A stretch of 64,000 nucleotides of DNA, from positions 65,756,291-65,820,290 of the forward strand of contig JALMQS010000099.1 in NCBI GenBank assembly GCA_024734495.1, written 5' to 3'. Every line of letters begins with the position of its first letter. Positions within the stretch are counted from its first letter, which is position 1. This DNA is from Forficula auricularia (Eukaryota; Arthropoda; Insecta; Dermaptera; Forficulidae). The notes beneath the pieces are model-generated. The model ran no database searches and was not told the origin of the DNA. It was given only the letters and a program-made list of their open reading frames with translations. A program made the position numbers and the translations under genes. Below are positions 1 through 12,800 of this stretch, piece by piece.

Positions 1-644
1 TTTTGACAGGCGCTAGAACTGAACCTAAATAGATGAAATTTTTATCATTTTACTCGTAATTTAAAGTGCTTTAATTTATCTATTAGATATCTTTTTGATT
101 TGATAAGCCGTTTTAGAGTTATTCAAGAAAAACTCCGAAATTTTCTCATTTTGAGGCGCGTAGAAGAATTTCCTCAACACAGATTTGGAGGAAAACTTAG
201 GATAGTAATATTGGAGTACCAATAAAGGTATTCAAGCAATAAAATCTTTACCGGGAATTATTTCCTGTTTATGCCATTTTTTCACGTAATTTTCATGGAC
301 TATATAGTTATAATCTACAAATTTGTGTATCATATCCTAATAATCGGCGTTCAGCAATCTTTCGGGTTAAATTTATTGCATAACCTAATCACCCTTCATT
401 TTTATTGAAAATTCATGAAAACTAAACAAAATGAATATATTACAGGAACATTTTCCAGAATTTTATGATTATGAATACAATCTACTATAGGGCTTTCACT
501 TTTATTATCTTAAAATTTTTCAATACAACACTTTCCTATTGAGTCCCAGTTATTTTGCCGCACCCTGTTTATAGATAATTTAAAATTATTTTTTTTTCGC
601 TATTTTCTTTTTAACAAATTATTTTTTTATTCTTTCGATTTTAG
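1..644. other. Upstream of TTC14: nothing recognised
   Basis: AT-rich sequence with no convincing TATA box, exon or repeat end that I can identify. It may hold an intron in the 5' UTR, given the acceptor-like tract ending at 644. Confidence 0.4.
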
Positions 645-703
645 GTTTAAATGAAATAGCGGAAAGAAATTCGATCGCTTTATTAATGGACACTTTTTAA
701 ACG
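645..703 (+). promoter_or_regulatory. TTC14: 5' UTR segment of TTC14 with two tiny uORFs
   Basis: A pyrimidine-rich tract ending in AG at 643-644 looks like a 3' splice site, so the first coding exon probably begins at 645 and an untranslated exon lies upstream, not located here. Two upstream reading frames precede the chosen start: 651-659 (ATG, one sense codon, TAG) and 686-700 (ATG, three sense codons, TAA). The second ends only three bases before the real ATG at 704. Such an arrangement could lower initiation, but that is inference. Confidence 0.5.
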
Positions 704-870
704 ATGGAATCGAAAATCAACACTGAATTAATATCAAAAAGTTTTAATTTTCATGGGCAACAGCTCATGAAAATTTGGGAGGCCGAAAAGAGTCACGAAT
801 TCTCCAAATTAAATATTAACGTTAAGGATATTCCTTTTGATGTATTTCAACAAAGGCAAAAACAACTTAG
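704..870 (+). CDS. TTC14: TTC14 exon 1 (N-terminus)
   Basis: Codes residues 1-55 and two bases of the next codon, starting [18 protein letters not shown]. It ends at a GTAATT donor in phase 2. The start has a purine at -3 and G at +4. The pattern of a short amphipathic N-terminus with an LxxIWxxE motif fits TTC14. Confidence 0.85.
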
Positions 871-3800
871 GTAATTTCATTTTTTAAATTTACTGAAAAT
901 CTTACACAAATACACTGGCAGATCAATTTTTATTTATTAATCTTGAAGCGTTTTTTGACAGAATATATTTCAAATAATTTTATTAAATATTAATTTACTA
1001 TACATTTTTGTCATCTCTGAAACATTAATATATATTTTAAAAGAGACAGAATTCAATCAATCTTTTTCGGACAAATTCTAAGATTTTAGTAGAAATATTA
1101 TTAAATTGCGATATCAGAAGGGATTCATCCCCCCAAGATGCTCAAAACTTTAATTATACATTAAGATATACATATATATATATGTAAATATATAAAATAT
1201 AATCCACTCTACATCGGTTATTATTTTTTTGAAATTGTCAATTATCTTATAATGATCGTCGTAACATTCCCCCCTCACCTGAAATCTTCCTAAAATTACA
1301 AATATAACCTTAACTGGCTATTTTATCATAAATTTATTTTAATGATTCTCCAAAATGGTTCAATCATAAACTATATTATAACATTTTCGTCGTCAGCAGC
1401 CCTCTTGCTAGCCAGGGGTCTATGCCCCTGGACCCCCCCTCCCCACCCCACCCCCGCCCGCCCCCCTCACCGAGTTTTGGCATTTCTAGCTCTCTAGAGG
1501 ACCACAGATTATGTATACAAAATTTGGTTGAGTTTGGTCCAAGGGCAAGAATTTACATTTTCACCCCCTCCCCCTTTTTTTTTTTTTTTTGGTGTTTTTT
1601 TGGAGGAATTTTTGTTAAATAAAAGTTGTCAGTAATTACCCTACAACTTTGCTCATAACAAAATTTGCTGTAGAGTTAATAGTTTAGGAGTTATTTGAGT
1701 CTTCCGTTAGTGAGCCCCCCAAACCCCTTTTTTGGTCCAAATATCAAAACGTTATATAGCAATAATCGTAAGTTAGAAGTCATAATAATTTCATAATAAT
1801 CTCTTCGGCCGTTTTTACGTGAATAGCCGGATACTGACTGAGGATTTGCCTCGCGAGGCCATCCCCTTGAGGCAAATGCCTGGTCGGTCAGTACGTGCCT
1901 CGCCCAAGGTAAAAGTGCCCGTTGCCTCGTCTGAGGCTGCCTCGGCCCGATCCATATGTTATCGGTTTTTGTGAATCCTCAAAGGCGCCTCGGGTCGTTT
2001 CCTGCTTTCACTCAGGACGGTTCTGCGGCAAACGCCCGAGGCAGCCCCACGAGTCTGCTCGCTCAGTATCCGGCTAATCGTGAGCAACTTTTCGCGAAAC
2101 CACCTAATCTTAAAGAGAGACAGGAATTTTGTTAAGGGTGTTTTCGTTCATAACTTTGCTTTAAACATGTACAACCAAAATTTGACGTGTATTGGACCAA
2201 TGTATAGACAAAACCTTAATTATATATATATAAATTTGCTAGAGGCTAGTTTCGAACGTTTAACCTCCATCAGTCTTTTTAATTAGAAATATTTTATCTA
2301 TGGATTTAAAACCCGATACTCTCAGCAAAACAAAATCTTTTCACTTATATTTTTGTAATCATTTAGGTATTCAAGATATTAAAGAAAAAAATGTAAACCT
2401 AATGACTCATATCCTTTATCAAAAAATATTCAGAATACGTCAATAAAGTTTTATCTCCATTGAATAAGTTATTATTAGCGAAAGCTTAGTAAAGAAACAT
2501 ACACATTATATTCACCCTTTAGCAACACTTTATTTTGATCTAATACATATTAGAAACTTGGCAGTAGTTTTAAAAACTTAATAAAAAGCTGAAATATATT
2601 TCACCGATTTTGTTTTCAATAAGTTAATATTCCCCCCCCCTCTCCCCTAACTAAATTTCTTACGACGCCATTTCTTCATTTACTAACATAAATTTTATTT
2701 CTGCTGACAAAAACCAGATAAATGCTAACTGGTTAATCGGTTCTTTAAAATTGTAACGAATCATTATTCAAGTAATCCGAAACCCTTAACTCCATTAGAG
2801 ATAAAAACTCGATTATTCATGTACATAATCGGAAATTTGAATAACCTGTTAGCCGGATATTTTGATAAACCAAATATAGCGATATCACGTCATTTTGGAC
2901 CATAAAAAAATATCATATTTTCTTCTTTTTTTTATAACACTAGGGTGTCTTTCTAGTTTAACCAGACCAACTCAACCATCGACTTATCAACTACAACTTT
3001 GATAGCTAAATTTAGTCCAGTGACATCCATTAGTTACCTTAGTTCTATTATATCATAAATGATAAATACACAGATAAAAGGACAAATAAATAAAATGGTT
3101 AAGGTAGTTCTTTCACAAATTCAAGAAGTCTTCGAAACTTGGAATATAAATCATTAAAAGCATAATAAACACAAAATTTGAAGACGATTTACCACACCAA
3201 ACATGAAATAATTGCAATTAAAAATGAAATTTTTTACATATGGTAGGGTGGGAAAATGATCATTTTATTTTTTTTCCTTGAAGGACTTTCACCATCTTAA
3301 TGAAAAACTAATATTTGTTAGAATAATATATTCGGAGTAACTTAAAAAAAACATTGAAATTATTTACCTCGTAGTTTTGATAAAAAACAAAGATATTTGG
3401 GCGATTATTTTTAGTGGAGGTGATATTAGATCAATGGCTTGGAAACGATCCATTCATAAAGAGGATATAGTAGTGTGAAAAGTACAGTCACGTTAAAAAA
3501 AACATAACCTAAAATTTTATCACCGTTCATATGTATAGAGTGGTTACGAGGCTAAAACTTTTTTTTTGGATTGTCGCGAAAGAACTACCTTAATTAATGT
3601 GCCAATATAAGCAAAGTTTCATCCTTTAATTTAGTTTTTATCATGCTCAACACATAATATGCTTTGAATTTGTAGATTCTGATCAAGTCTAAAATAAATG
3701 ATGAAACTTTGCTCATACTCTTAAATTAATTAAGCATTTTATTTATTTCTCTTTTTTTCTATTTTATATCATTTAATCAATTTTGGGACGATAATATCCA

Positions 3801-6800
3801 AAAAAATTATGGTAAATATAGAAAAAAAGATTTTTAAGAGATTAATTTATTTTGTCAAACTGTAAGGGAATTAACATTTTCTGTACGCTCTAGATTAAAA
3901 ATCGTATTATGTATAAATGTATAAAACTATTCAAATTGAGTAACCGGGTTTCTGTATAAAAATAAAAATAAATCAAAACCGATTATTCAAAAAAACCGGT
4001 TTTGGATGCCAGCACTCGTTTAGCACATAGACAGAAATTTAATAATATATATTTTTCTAGCTTTCAAGATCGGGGCATGAGATTGAAGCTCCATCATTTT
4101 ATAGTCAAGAAAGCATCGTTATTATTTGATACCGCCATGACAGAGCCGGCCTCAACTTCGAAAGAAAAAGTCGCGGGTGATGAAGGTAAAATTAATTCTC
4201 TAATTATTATTTTATACTTACTATCTTTAATTAATTTATTGATCATTTTAATCAAATACATTATCATAATTGAATCATAAAATATTGAAATTAAAGTAAA
4301 ATAAATTGGTTGATTTTTTTTTAGTGTTGCTTTTCTACTTAATTTTGTTTTGACTAAGGGTATCAAGAAAAAATTACCAATTTTACTCTTAAGATAGAGA
4401 CTGGCATTATGACTAAATATAGTCAAGAATTGAATAAAACCAAAATATCAAATGAAAATTGTATTTTTCAGATTATTATGCTGTTATGCCACCATATGAG
4501 ACATTTATCACCATTGATAAAGAAAGTCGAACAAAGGACTTTTTCAAGGTAAGCTACACCATTTGTATAAATAAAAAAATGAGATTGTCTTTTTCATATT
4601 ACATTATATAATCAATGTAAATCAATGTAAATTTATATTTATTTGTCAGTGACTATAGTTGTTAAGGTTTGACATTCATCATCAGTCTTTTTAATTAGAA
4701 ATATTTTCTCTTATTTCTCATGGTTTTTAAACCCCAATTGGATGGAGGTAAATTCGTTTTGGTATAATTTATAATAGCATGCCAGTCACATAAACTAGCC
4801 AGTCCATTTTAAGGGCGTTCCCTAATATAGCTCAAATGCAGTTCGCTCTTTCCCCTACTCTCACATGCTCAGAAAGGCAAAAATATGTTCACTGCGTCGT
4901 TTCTTGGATCTGGCAACATTGCATTCTTAACGACGCTAAAAGACGAAGAATAAAAAAAAAACACTTCATGAAACAGCTCAATGCAAAATTCCAAATGAGA
5001 ACAGTATAGTTAGTTTGAGAAAATTCGCTAAAAATCTCAAATGCACCAGCTGCAGAAGTTTTTCAAATATGGAAAAACTGAGCGATTTTAGTGCGACGTT
5101 GCCAAGTCGCCATCTCTCACTTGCCATGCCATGAGAGAAAAAATGAAAAGCATCAAAAGTACCTAACTTTTAACATTTTTCATACAAAACGAATAGCACT
5201 TGATACAATTATTTTAACGGAAAAATATTTGTTATATCTTCAGATAATGATTCTCAGTTTTTCAAAATAATTTCAAGAAAATTAAGATTGTTATTTAATG
5301 AAACAGTCGCTTTTACATCAATCGGGATAGAGTTCGCATGTTAAATATGCAAATTTCAATGGTCAATATTTATAAATTTAGTGCCTCAAAGACTTGAAAA
5401 AAATTTCTACGTATAAAGGACACTTATAAATATGTGTATTAAAAGTTTTAAAAGGATTGTGAGAAAATCAATTTATTAGGGAACGCTCTTAAGATTGATG
5501 ATGATGGTCAAACCTTCGAAACTATACTATAACAAGTAAATCATATATATATATTATATTTGCATTAAGCAAAACAAAATCTTTTTAATTACACCATTTG
5601 TACTAGCTGTCTTTTTAAAATTATATATATATTTTCTTAATATTTTGTAATTTTTTTATTTAAATTTATATATACTAATCTAAATATAATTCTTTTTACT
5701 AAATTTATCTCTTGAAATTATATTTCCCTTATCAGGATTATTTTTTTATCCTATACTTATAAACTAACAAGCTTGATAAGAACAAATCAATAATTATTAA
5801 TACCAACAACAAAATTCAATCATGTTCATACCATTTTAATGAAATTGCGATATGGATTAAACAGATTGAAAATGTAATGAATATCAATGATTCACCAAAA
5901 TGGATTAAACAAATATTTTTAAAAATAATCATTATCTAGATAGTGATAAATTTTGCTGACTGACAAGATAGTGTGAAACTTTCACTCAACTGTTATATAA
6001 AGTTTTTTAATCTTATCGATTTTTTTCATTCACTTTTCTATAATTATCTAAGTTTTTCATTGATATCATATTTAACGAATAGCCATAGGATTTTTTTATT
6101 TTAGTAACTTAACAAAATAAAATATCACTAACAAGAGGTGTGCATAGAAATTTCAATTTCATTCGATAACTAACAACTTTTAATTATAAACATCCGTCAA
6201 ATTGTTTCTTTCAATACCTAAATTAATCGAAAAAAAAAACTATATAATATACTGATTCTTTTTTTATCCTTTCAAGAATGGCATCAAAGTAGGGGATTTG
6301 ATAATTGGTACCATCATCAGCAAATATGTTTCTGGAATGATGCTCAAGGTCTTGTGTACAGAAGGACAAAGTTCTAAATATGTCGAAGATCTTAATATAA
6401 AGGTAATTATTTGATAATTATATTATCTATCTATTCGGGCGTTAATTTTCAAGTGCGCGATGGTAACTTATCTATTATTAGAACTACAATTTCGATTAAA
6501 TAAACAAACTTGAATAATATTTTTAGACAATTGCAGTCGAGTAAAAAAAAACTCTTAGGAATCTTTAAGTTATTGTCAAAAATGTTTTTAATTCTGAACA
6601 TTTTTATTAAATAAACATTTGTTCTAAAATTAATTGGGCAAAATCTATAGCCAAATGAAAATTATACCTTTGTTTCTTATAAATACGAGCTTTTCGTGCG
6701 TGCCTTCGGCACGCCCTCGAAGCTCGGCCCTCCGGGATGGTGGCCTGACGGGTGGCGTCTCGATCCAAAAATTTTATTCTTAAAAAACCACACTCCAAAT

Positions 6801-9800
6801 GTATACCTGTAAACTCCCGAAAATACATAGTCTCTTAAAAGTTTCGCCTCATTTTCGCCCTGACACAGCTACAGAAATGTGGCTCTAGATATGAATCTGG
6901 AAGTATTTTTTTTTTTCTATAAACTACAGCATTGTGATATTTTTTGTGTGGAAATAGATTTATTTAAATAAGTGGAATCGTGTGAGGAGGAGAAAATATA
7001 TCATTTTTTTAAAATTTGGGATCGATATAAGGCTCAAAATATTTAAAAGAGATCAGGTGTTGTTTGTCTGACAGCCTGCTGCAGTATTGCCATGAGAAAC
7101 TGGCATGCGTATCTTAAGTCGTCCAATTTTGTAAAAATCAACAAATAAGAATAACAAAATTTAGATTTTTAAAAAATTATAAAAAAGTGGCAAATTATTA
7201 AAAAATAACAAATAATATATAAAATATAAATCAAATAAGATGTGATTAATTTCTTTTTCTGTGCGCAAAGAAAAGCGAATTGAATATTTAATTTTTGAGT
7301 GGCGGGGGGGGGGGGGGGATAATTATCAATATATTTAATGTTTCTTAATTTAAAATCAATTGGAGTCTTTTATTTCGAAATTCGAGTTAAAATTACAATT
7401 ATATTTCAAATTTGCCGCAAATATACCGACGGCATCAGCGCTCCCTGTCGGCAGCATTCTCTGAGAGCTGCTGCAAATTAATCTAGGCTAATATATATAT
7501 TTAGTATAACAAATACCCGATATTGGCGAAAAAGTTACATTTATTCAAGATAATATTAATTAATTCACTGCATATCTATTTACTCGCTAACTGTTGCCCA
7601 CCGCTTGGGGCGCCCATTAATGGTAAATAAACAAATAATCTTATGAAATGAATACACTTGATTATAAAAAAAAATCATATAACTATTCAAACGTTTCAAC
7701 AGAAATTTTCCCTTTATAAATGAATAAAAAAATAAATTCCTTTATGAAATAAATAAATAAATCTTTATTCCTCGACCTGCTTAGAGACACAAGTCCTCGG
7801 TGGCTAGGTCCTCCAAACATCAATACAATCTATCTACAATACATTAACAAACATCAATACAAATTAATTACAACAATTAGAATCATAAATACAATTTTAC
7901 AATTTTTTATTGATAAGATAATTTTTCCTGAAATGTTTGAATATTTAATAAACATTTTGTGATTTTTTTTTTATAATTAACTATTTATTTAATACAATAA
8001 ACAATGTAGAATTTGAATTTTTATTTAAATCACACATGATTTATTGAAACAAATAATTGCAATATAAATAGTATAGTATAGTAAGTATTTATATTGTAAT
8101 TATTTGTTTCAATAAATAATTATAAATTAATCATGTGTGATTTAAATAAAAATTCAAACTTTAATCAAATTAATCACAAAAACAAAAGCTTCAACAGCTT
8201 CATTACTAATGTAGAATTTATTTCAACATTTTCATATGGTGAGAAATGTAGATATTCACCTTTAAGGTAGTTCTTTCACAAATGCAAAAATTCAAGAAGC
8301 CTTCGAAACTTGGAATATTAGTCATTAAAATCATAATACACACACTGTTAAAATTTGAAGACGATTTACCACATCAAACATGAAATAATTGCAATTAAAA
8401 ATGAAATTTTTTACAAATGGTAGATTGGGAAAGGGTGCGAAAATGATAATAATTTTTTTTTTTTTTCATTGAAGCACGTTCACCATCATCTTGATGAAAA
8501 ACTAATATTTGTTACAATAATATATTCGGAGTAACTTAAAAAAATTGAAATTATTTACCTCGTGTTATGATAAAAAATAAAAAAAATAAAACATATTTGG
8601 GCGATTATTTTTAGTGGGTTGGAAACGACCCATTCATAAAGGGGATATAGTAGTGTGAGAAGTACAGTCACGTTAAAAAAAAAACATAACCTATAATTTT
8701 AGCACCGTTCATATGTATAGTTACGAGCCTAAATTTTTTGTATGGATTGTTGCGAAAGAACTACCTTAAAGAACGCCTCTAATGGTTGTTCATTTTCGCC
8801 AATAGACAAAACAAAGAAAATAAAAATTCAAAAGTCTAATATAATAATTTAACCTTGTGAGGGTTTCAAGAACTCAAAACTATTTTTAAATTTGAAAAGA
8901 TAATTAGATCTTTCCCCGGTTCTTCTTTGTCTAACGCCTTATAACAATATAGCTATAAAATTGCAAATGTTAAATTTAAGTTATAAATCGATCTAATTTT
9001 TTTTTTTTTATTTAAAGGCATTTTGTCCTACGGCACATGTAATTGCTGCTGTTGACAAGAAAGGAATTAACCGAAACTACTTAATTAATGACACGGTTTG
9101 CTGTGAAGTTTTGGAAGTAATGGCTGAGACCGAGAAATTGGTCTGTGGCATGAATGGATCAACCCTTGACCCTGACTCAGAAAACAGAAATCGTCTCGGC
9201 TTGATCAATAGAGAAGATTTTCCTGAAAGTTTCAGGTAATATTATGACACAATTTCACCATGCATGAAAAAGCTCAATTTTTCTTTTAGAGGGTTTTTGT
9301 ATTTCTGTTATTTATGTTAGATTGATTGTTTTTAATAACTTGAAATTTTTTGAAATACTTTTCTTTGAGCATCTAATCACTTTCATCATTCATTTTTTTT
9401 TCTAAAAGACTACGAAAAAATATCGGACAAAAAGTAAAAAGTATATATGATGATAAAATAAGAGTATAAGAAAAAAAACAATTGAAGAAATAAATATAAC
9501 AAATAAAGAGAAAGAAGTGAATTATATGAATTAATGTCGTTTTATTTGACATTACAGCATGTGTATCAAAAAAACAATATTCAAATGAAAGAGAGTGCAT
9601 ATGATTGCATTTACCCAGCCTAATTATTCTATAAATAACAGAATAATCAAAACAATCGCCCAAAATCGCACTGTAATTGACACCAAATGCCAGATTGCGT
9701 GAGCCAAGTGTTGGGTGGGCATCTTAGGGTTTTGCTTTACAGCACCATCAACAAACCGATTTTCAGAGCAGACAATCTCATAGAACTTCTGCTATATAAA

Positions 9801-12800
9801 AAACTAGGGAGAAATAATTTTGATGATAAATGCTTTTCAAATCCAGTACAATTTACAGCTCTTGTAATAGTACATCTATTATAATATCAAGATATCCAGC
9901 CAGGTGAGATACAGGTACAAGGTTTAATTCTTTGTGGTTCAATGATTGGGTATGGTCGTCTATAGAATCCTGTTTATTTTTCATCACCATCTTTCGAAAA
10001 TGATGTCCCATGACATTTTTCCCATTAATTTTTTCTTTTTAAAAAATAATTCAATCAGCCCAAAATTTAAAAAAAAAAAAAAAATTATTGGAAAAGATTC
10101 TTAAAATTAGAATGTATTAAAAAAAATATAAGGATTTGTTTGAAAAAATCCAAATTATTCGTTTCATTAAATTTATGGCAAATTTTGAAATGTTGTAAAA
10201 GTTAGTTCCACACTGTATATAATAATTTTGTATAGCACTAAAAAATTATAATTCGAATTTCTTGAAAATTAATTTATTATTGGCGAAAATCACGATAGGG
10301 GTGATAACTATTCACTATTTAAACTTCTTTAAAACTAGCACCTTCTTCAGAGTTAACTTTTATATCACTAGTGACGTCACATGAAATAAATTTCTTTGAA
10401 AAAAGAGCATCAAAAAATGAATGTAATACTTTTTCTCATCTCGATATTTGACGTGAATGGAGAAATTCTCAACAACCAATTGATAAGTAAGTGTACAAGT
10501 GAATTCACCCCTTCTGACATCCATTGGCAGAAAGTTACCGGGAACAAAGAATATTTTCTCTGTAAGAATAAGTTTTAATTCCCCGTTAACTAGCGCCTCT
10601 AGCGGTTGCTGAGTTTCGCCAATCATTTATTTATTTTGTTTTTTTACAATAGAACTAAATTCGCACCCATGTTTTAACACCCATTTACTTATGCTGTTTT
10701 AGTTCAAGCACATATTTGCAACATTTCAAAATTTCTTCCAAATTTAATTTTCTACTTTTTGATTGTTTTACTTTCAGAGTTTGACTCCCTTTCTTTTCTT
10801 TCTCTTCCCTTCAGGTTTATTCTTTCTATTTCTGCATAAGTTGTGTTCTTCAAAATAAAATGTATAGAGAAATAAATACAATTCTTTTATAAAAAATAAT
10901 CGGAATTGGTTTAATTTAACTTCAAACATTTTACTAAGTTCAATTAAATGAATTCTGGTTGTTTTTAGGGACCCGTACAAAAGTAAAACGAAATCCTATT
11001 ATTACTGTATAAACAAACGTCTGTCCTGTCTGAACAAACATTCCAGCTAGTAAATAATAAAATACAATTTGAAATTTATATGCATTTTCCCTGAAATTAA
11101 AAATCGTATTAAAATTTTAATCGGAGTGTTGAATTTTTTTGGCATCGAAAATGAGATTTTTTTTATCATGGGAGATTACCCTTTATTTTCTAAGATCCCG
11201 ACTTAGGTCGACCTTCACCTATCGAGGTTCCTGATGAAATTAATATTTTGATAATAAAATGTATTAATAAACAAAGCTTGATAGGGTCGACATCCAATTT
11301 CCCTGCATAGCTATTTTTAATAAAAAAATCTGTTAATTTTAATACATAAATGTAGTTATCGAGTTTCCGGATAAATATATTACCAATAGAAAGTAAAATA
11401 TGTATATAAAAATGCCAAAGTTGGATCGCCATCTTTTTTCCCCTGCATAAGTCCAGGTAGACAGGGTATTAACAGGTAACTTCGAATTAGTATTTTGTAG
11501 TTAGAGTTTCCTTTATTGTTATATATGAAAATGTAGATAATTTTATTGCGAATTAATTAATTTTTATTTTATTTTATTTTTTATAAAAAATAGCTATGCA
11601 GGGAAATTGTATGTCGACCCTATCAAGTTTTGTTTATTAATACATTGTATTATCAAAATATTAATTTCATCAGGAGACTCGATAGTTGAAGGTCGACCTA
11701 ACTCGGGATCTTGTACTATTAGAGATCGATCTCATTAACTAGAATTAGACTAAAAATAAGTATTTTTTATTCTCTAAATGACTGTGCGAAAATGCCAATT
11801 TTTAGATGATTTTTCTTCCTAAATGGAATTTGAAACTGCTTTAAATTGTAGAAAAATGCTACCAATTCCTCTATTTTTCTATCAACGACTTATATAAACG
11901 ATTTCTTATCTTTATTAGTAATTTAGAATCAAACTCAACGAAGCGTAGTCGGTAGAGCGTCAGGCATGAGTAAGAACCTTGGTTTAAAACTGTTTGAGAA
12001 AAATATTTTTTTCTTTTTATTCTATTTGACCAAGATAAGACAGCCCGAGCCAAGCAGCTAGTATATTATTATATATCATTATTAGATATGGAACCTTCGA
12101 TATACAAGTCTGACTTCCATCCACTTGGCCACTTTTTTAAAATTAAGAATTGTATTTATTTCTTTATATAATTTGGGTAAAAATGATAATTCATGAAATT
12201 ATATGAATTATTATTTTGGTAAATTCATAAAATAATAATTTATTATATTTGAACTCGTTCAAATTCATTTTTATCAATATTATACAACTTATATATGAAA
12301 TTTTTTAAGTCAAACTCTTATTAATATAAATAAACCCCATTAAAATAACATATAATAGATAAATGGCACAGGCATATTATTTTTAATTTATATATTGATT
12401 GATTTTTTTAGAAATTTTCCTAACAGCATTTTGCAAAATCTTTAGTTGGATTTTTCAACATCGTCAAGAAGATTATATATATTTTTTAAGTACGCACAAA
12501 GCCAGATTTAGGCCCATTTGTTCATATGAAAACAACATTAAAACAACTCATCTTTAATTATATAATAAATTATAAGATTGGCATTTTAGATTTGTTATTA
12601 AAAAAAAAATAATAAAAAAAAAATTAAATTTAAACAAAAAGCACCTCTAAATATAAAAACCAAATTCTACAAAGAATGTGCTTTTGACAAATTTCATTTT
12701 TTGAAGGTATGTACAACAGTGTTGAATGTTAATTTTATTTATATTATTTTCTTTATGTCTGTGCCATTGACTTGTAAGGATCCATTTGACAGCTTTGCTA

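Larger units (their letters stand above)
5561..10278. other. Parts of introns 3-5 outside listed features
   Basis: Outside exons 4 and 5 and the listed repeats, AT-rich intron with a poly-G run at about 7305 and a small GC-richer hairpin at 7420-7475. No further gene seen. Confidence 0.4.

Noticed and set aside
1141..1200. TA-rich repeats near several elements as possible replication origins
   Set aside because: Such tracts are everywhere in this AT-rich DNA and carry no specific origin signal.
6607..6828. Minus-strand frame of 73 codons across the GC-rich hairpin
   Set aside because: The Arg/Ala-rich peptide comes from the hairpin itself and has no family resemblance.
11940..12000. Second tRNA-like stretch (GTAGTCGGTAGAGCG)
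   Set aside because: The B box is degraded and no acceptor stem pairs; not a tRNA gene.
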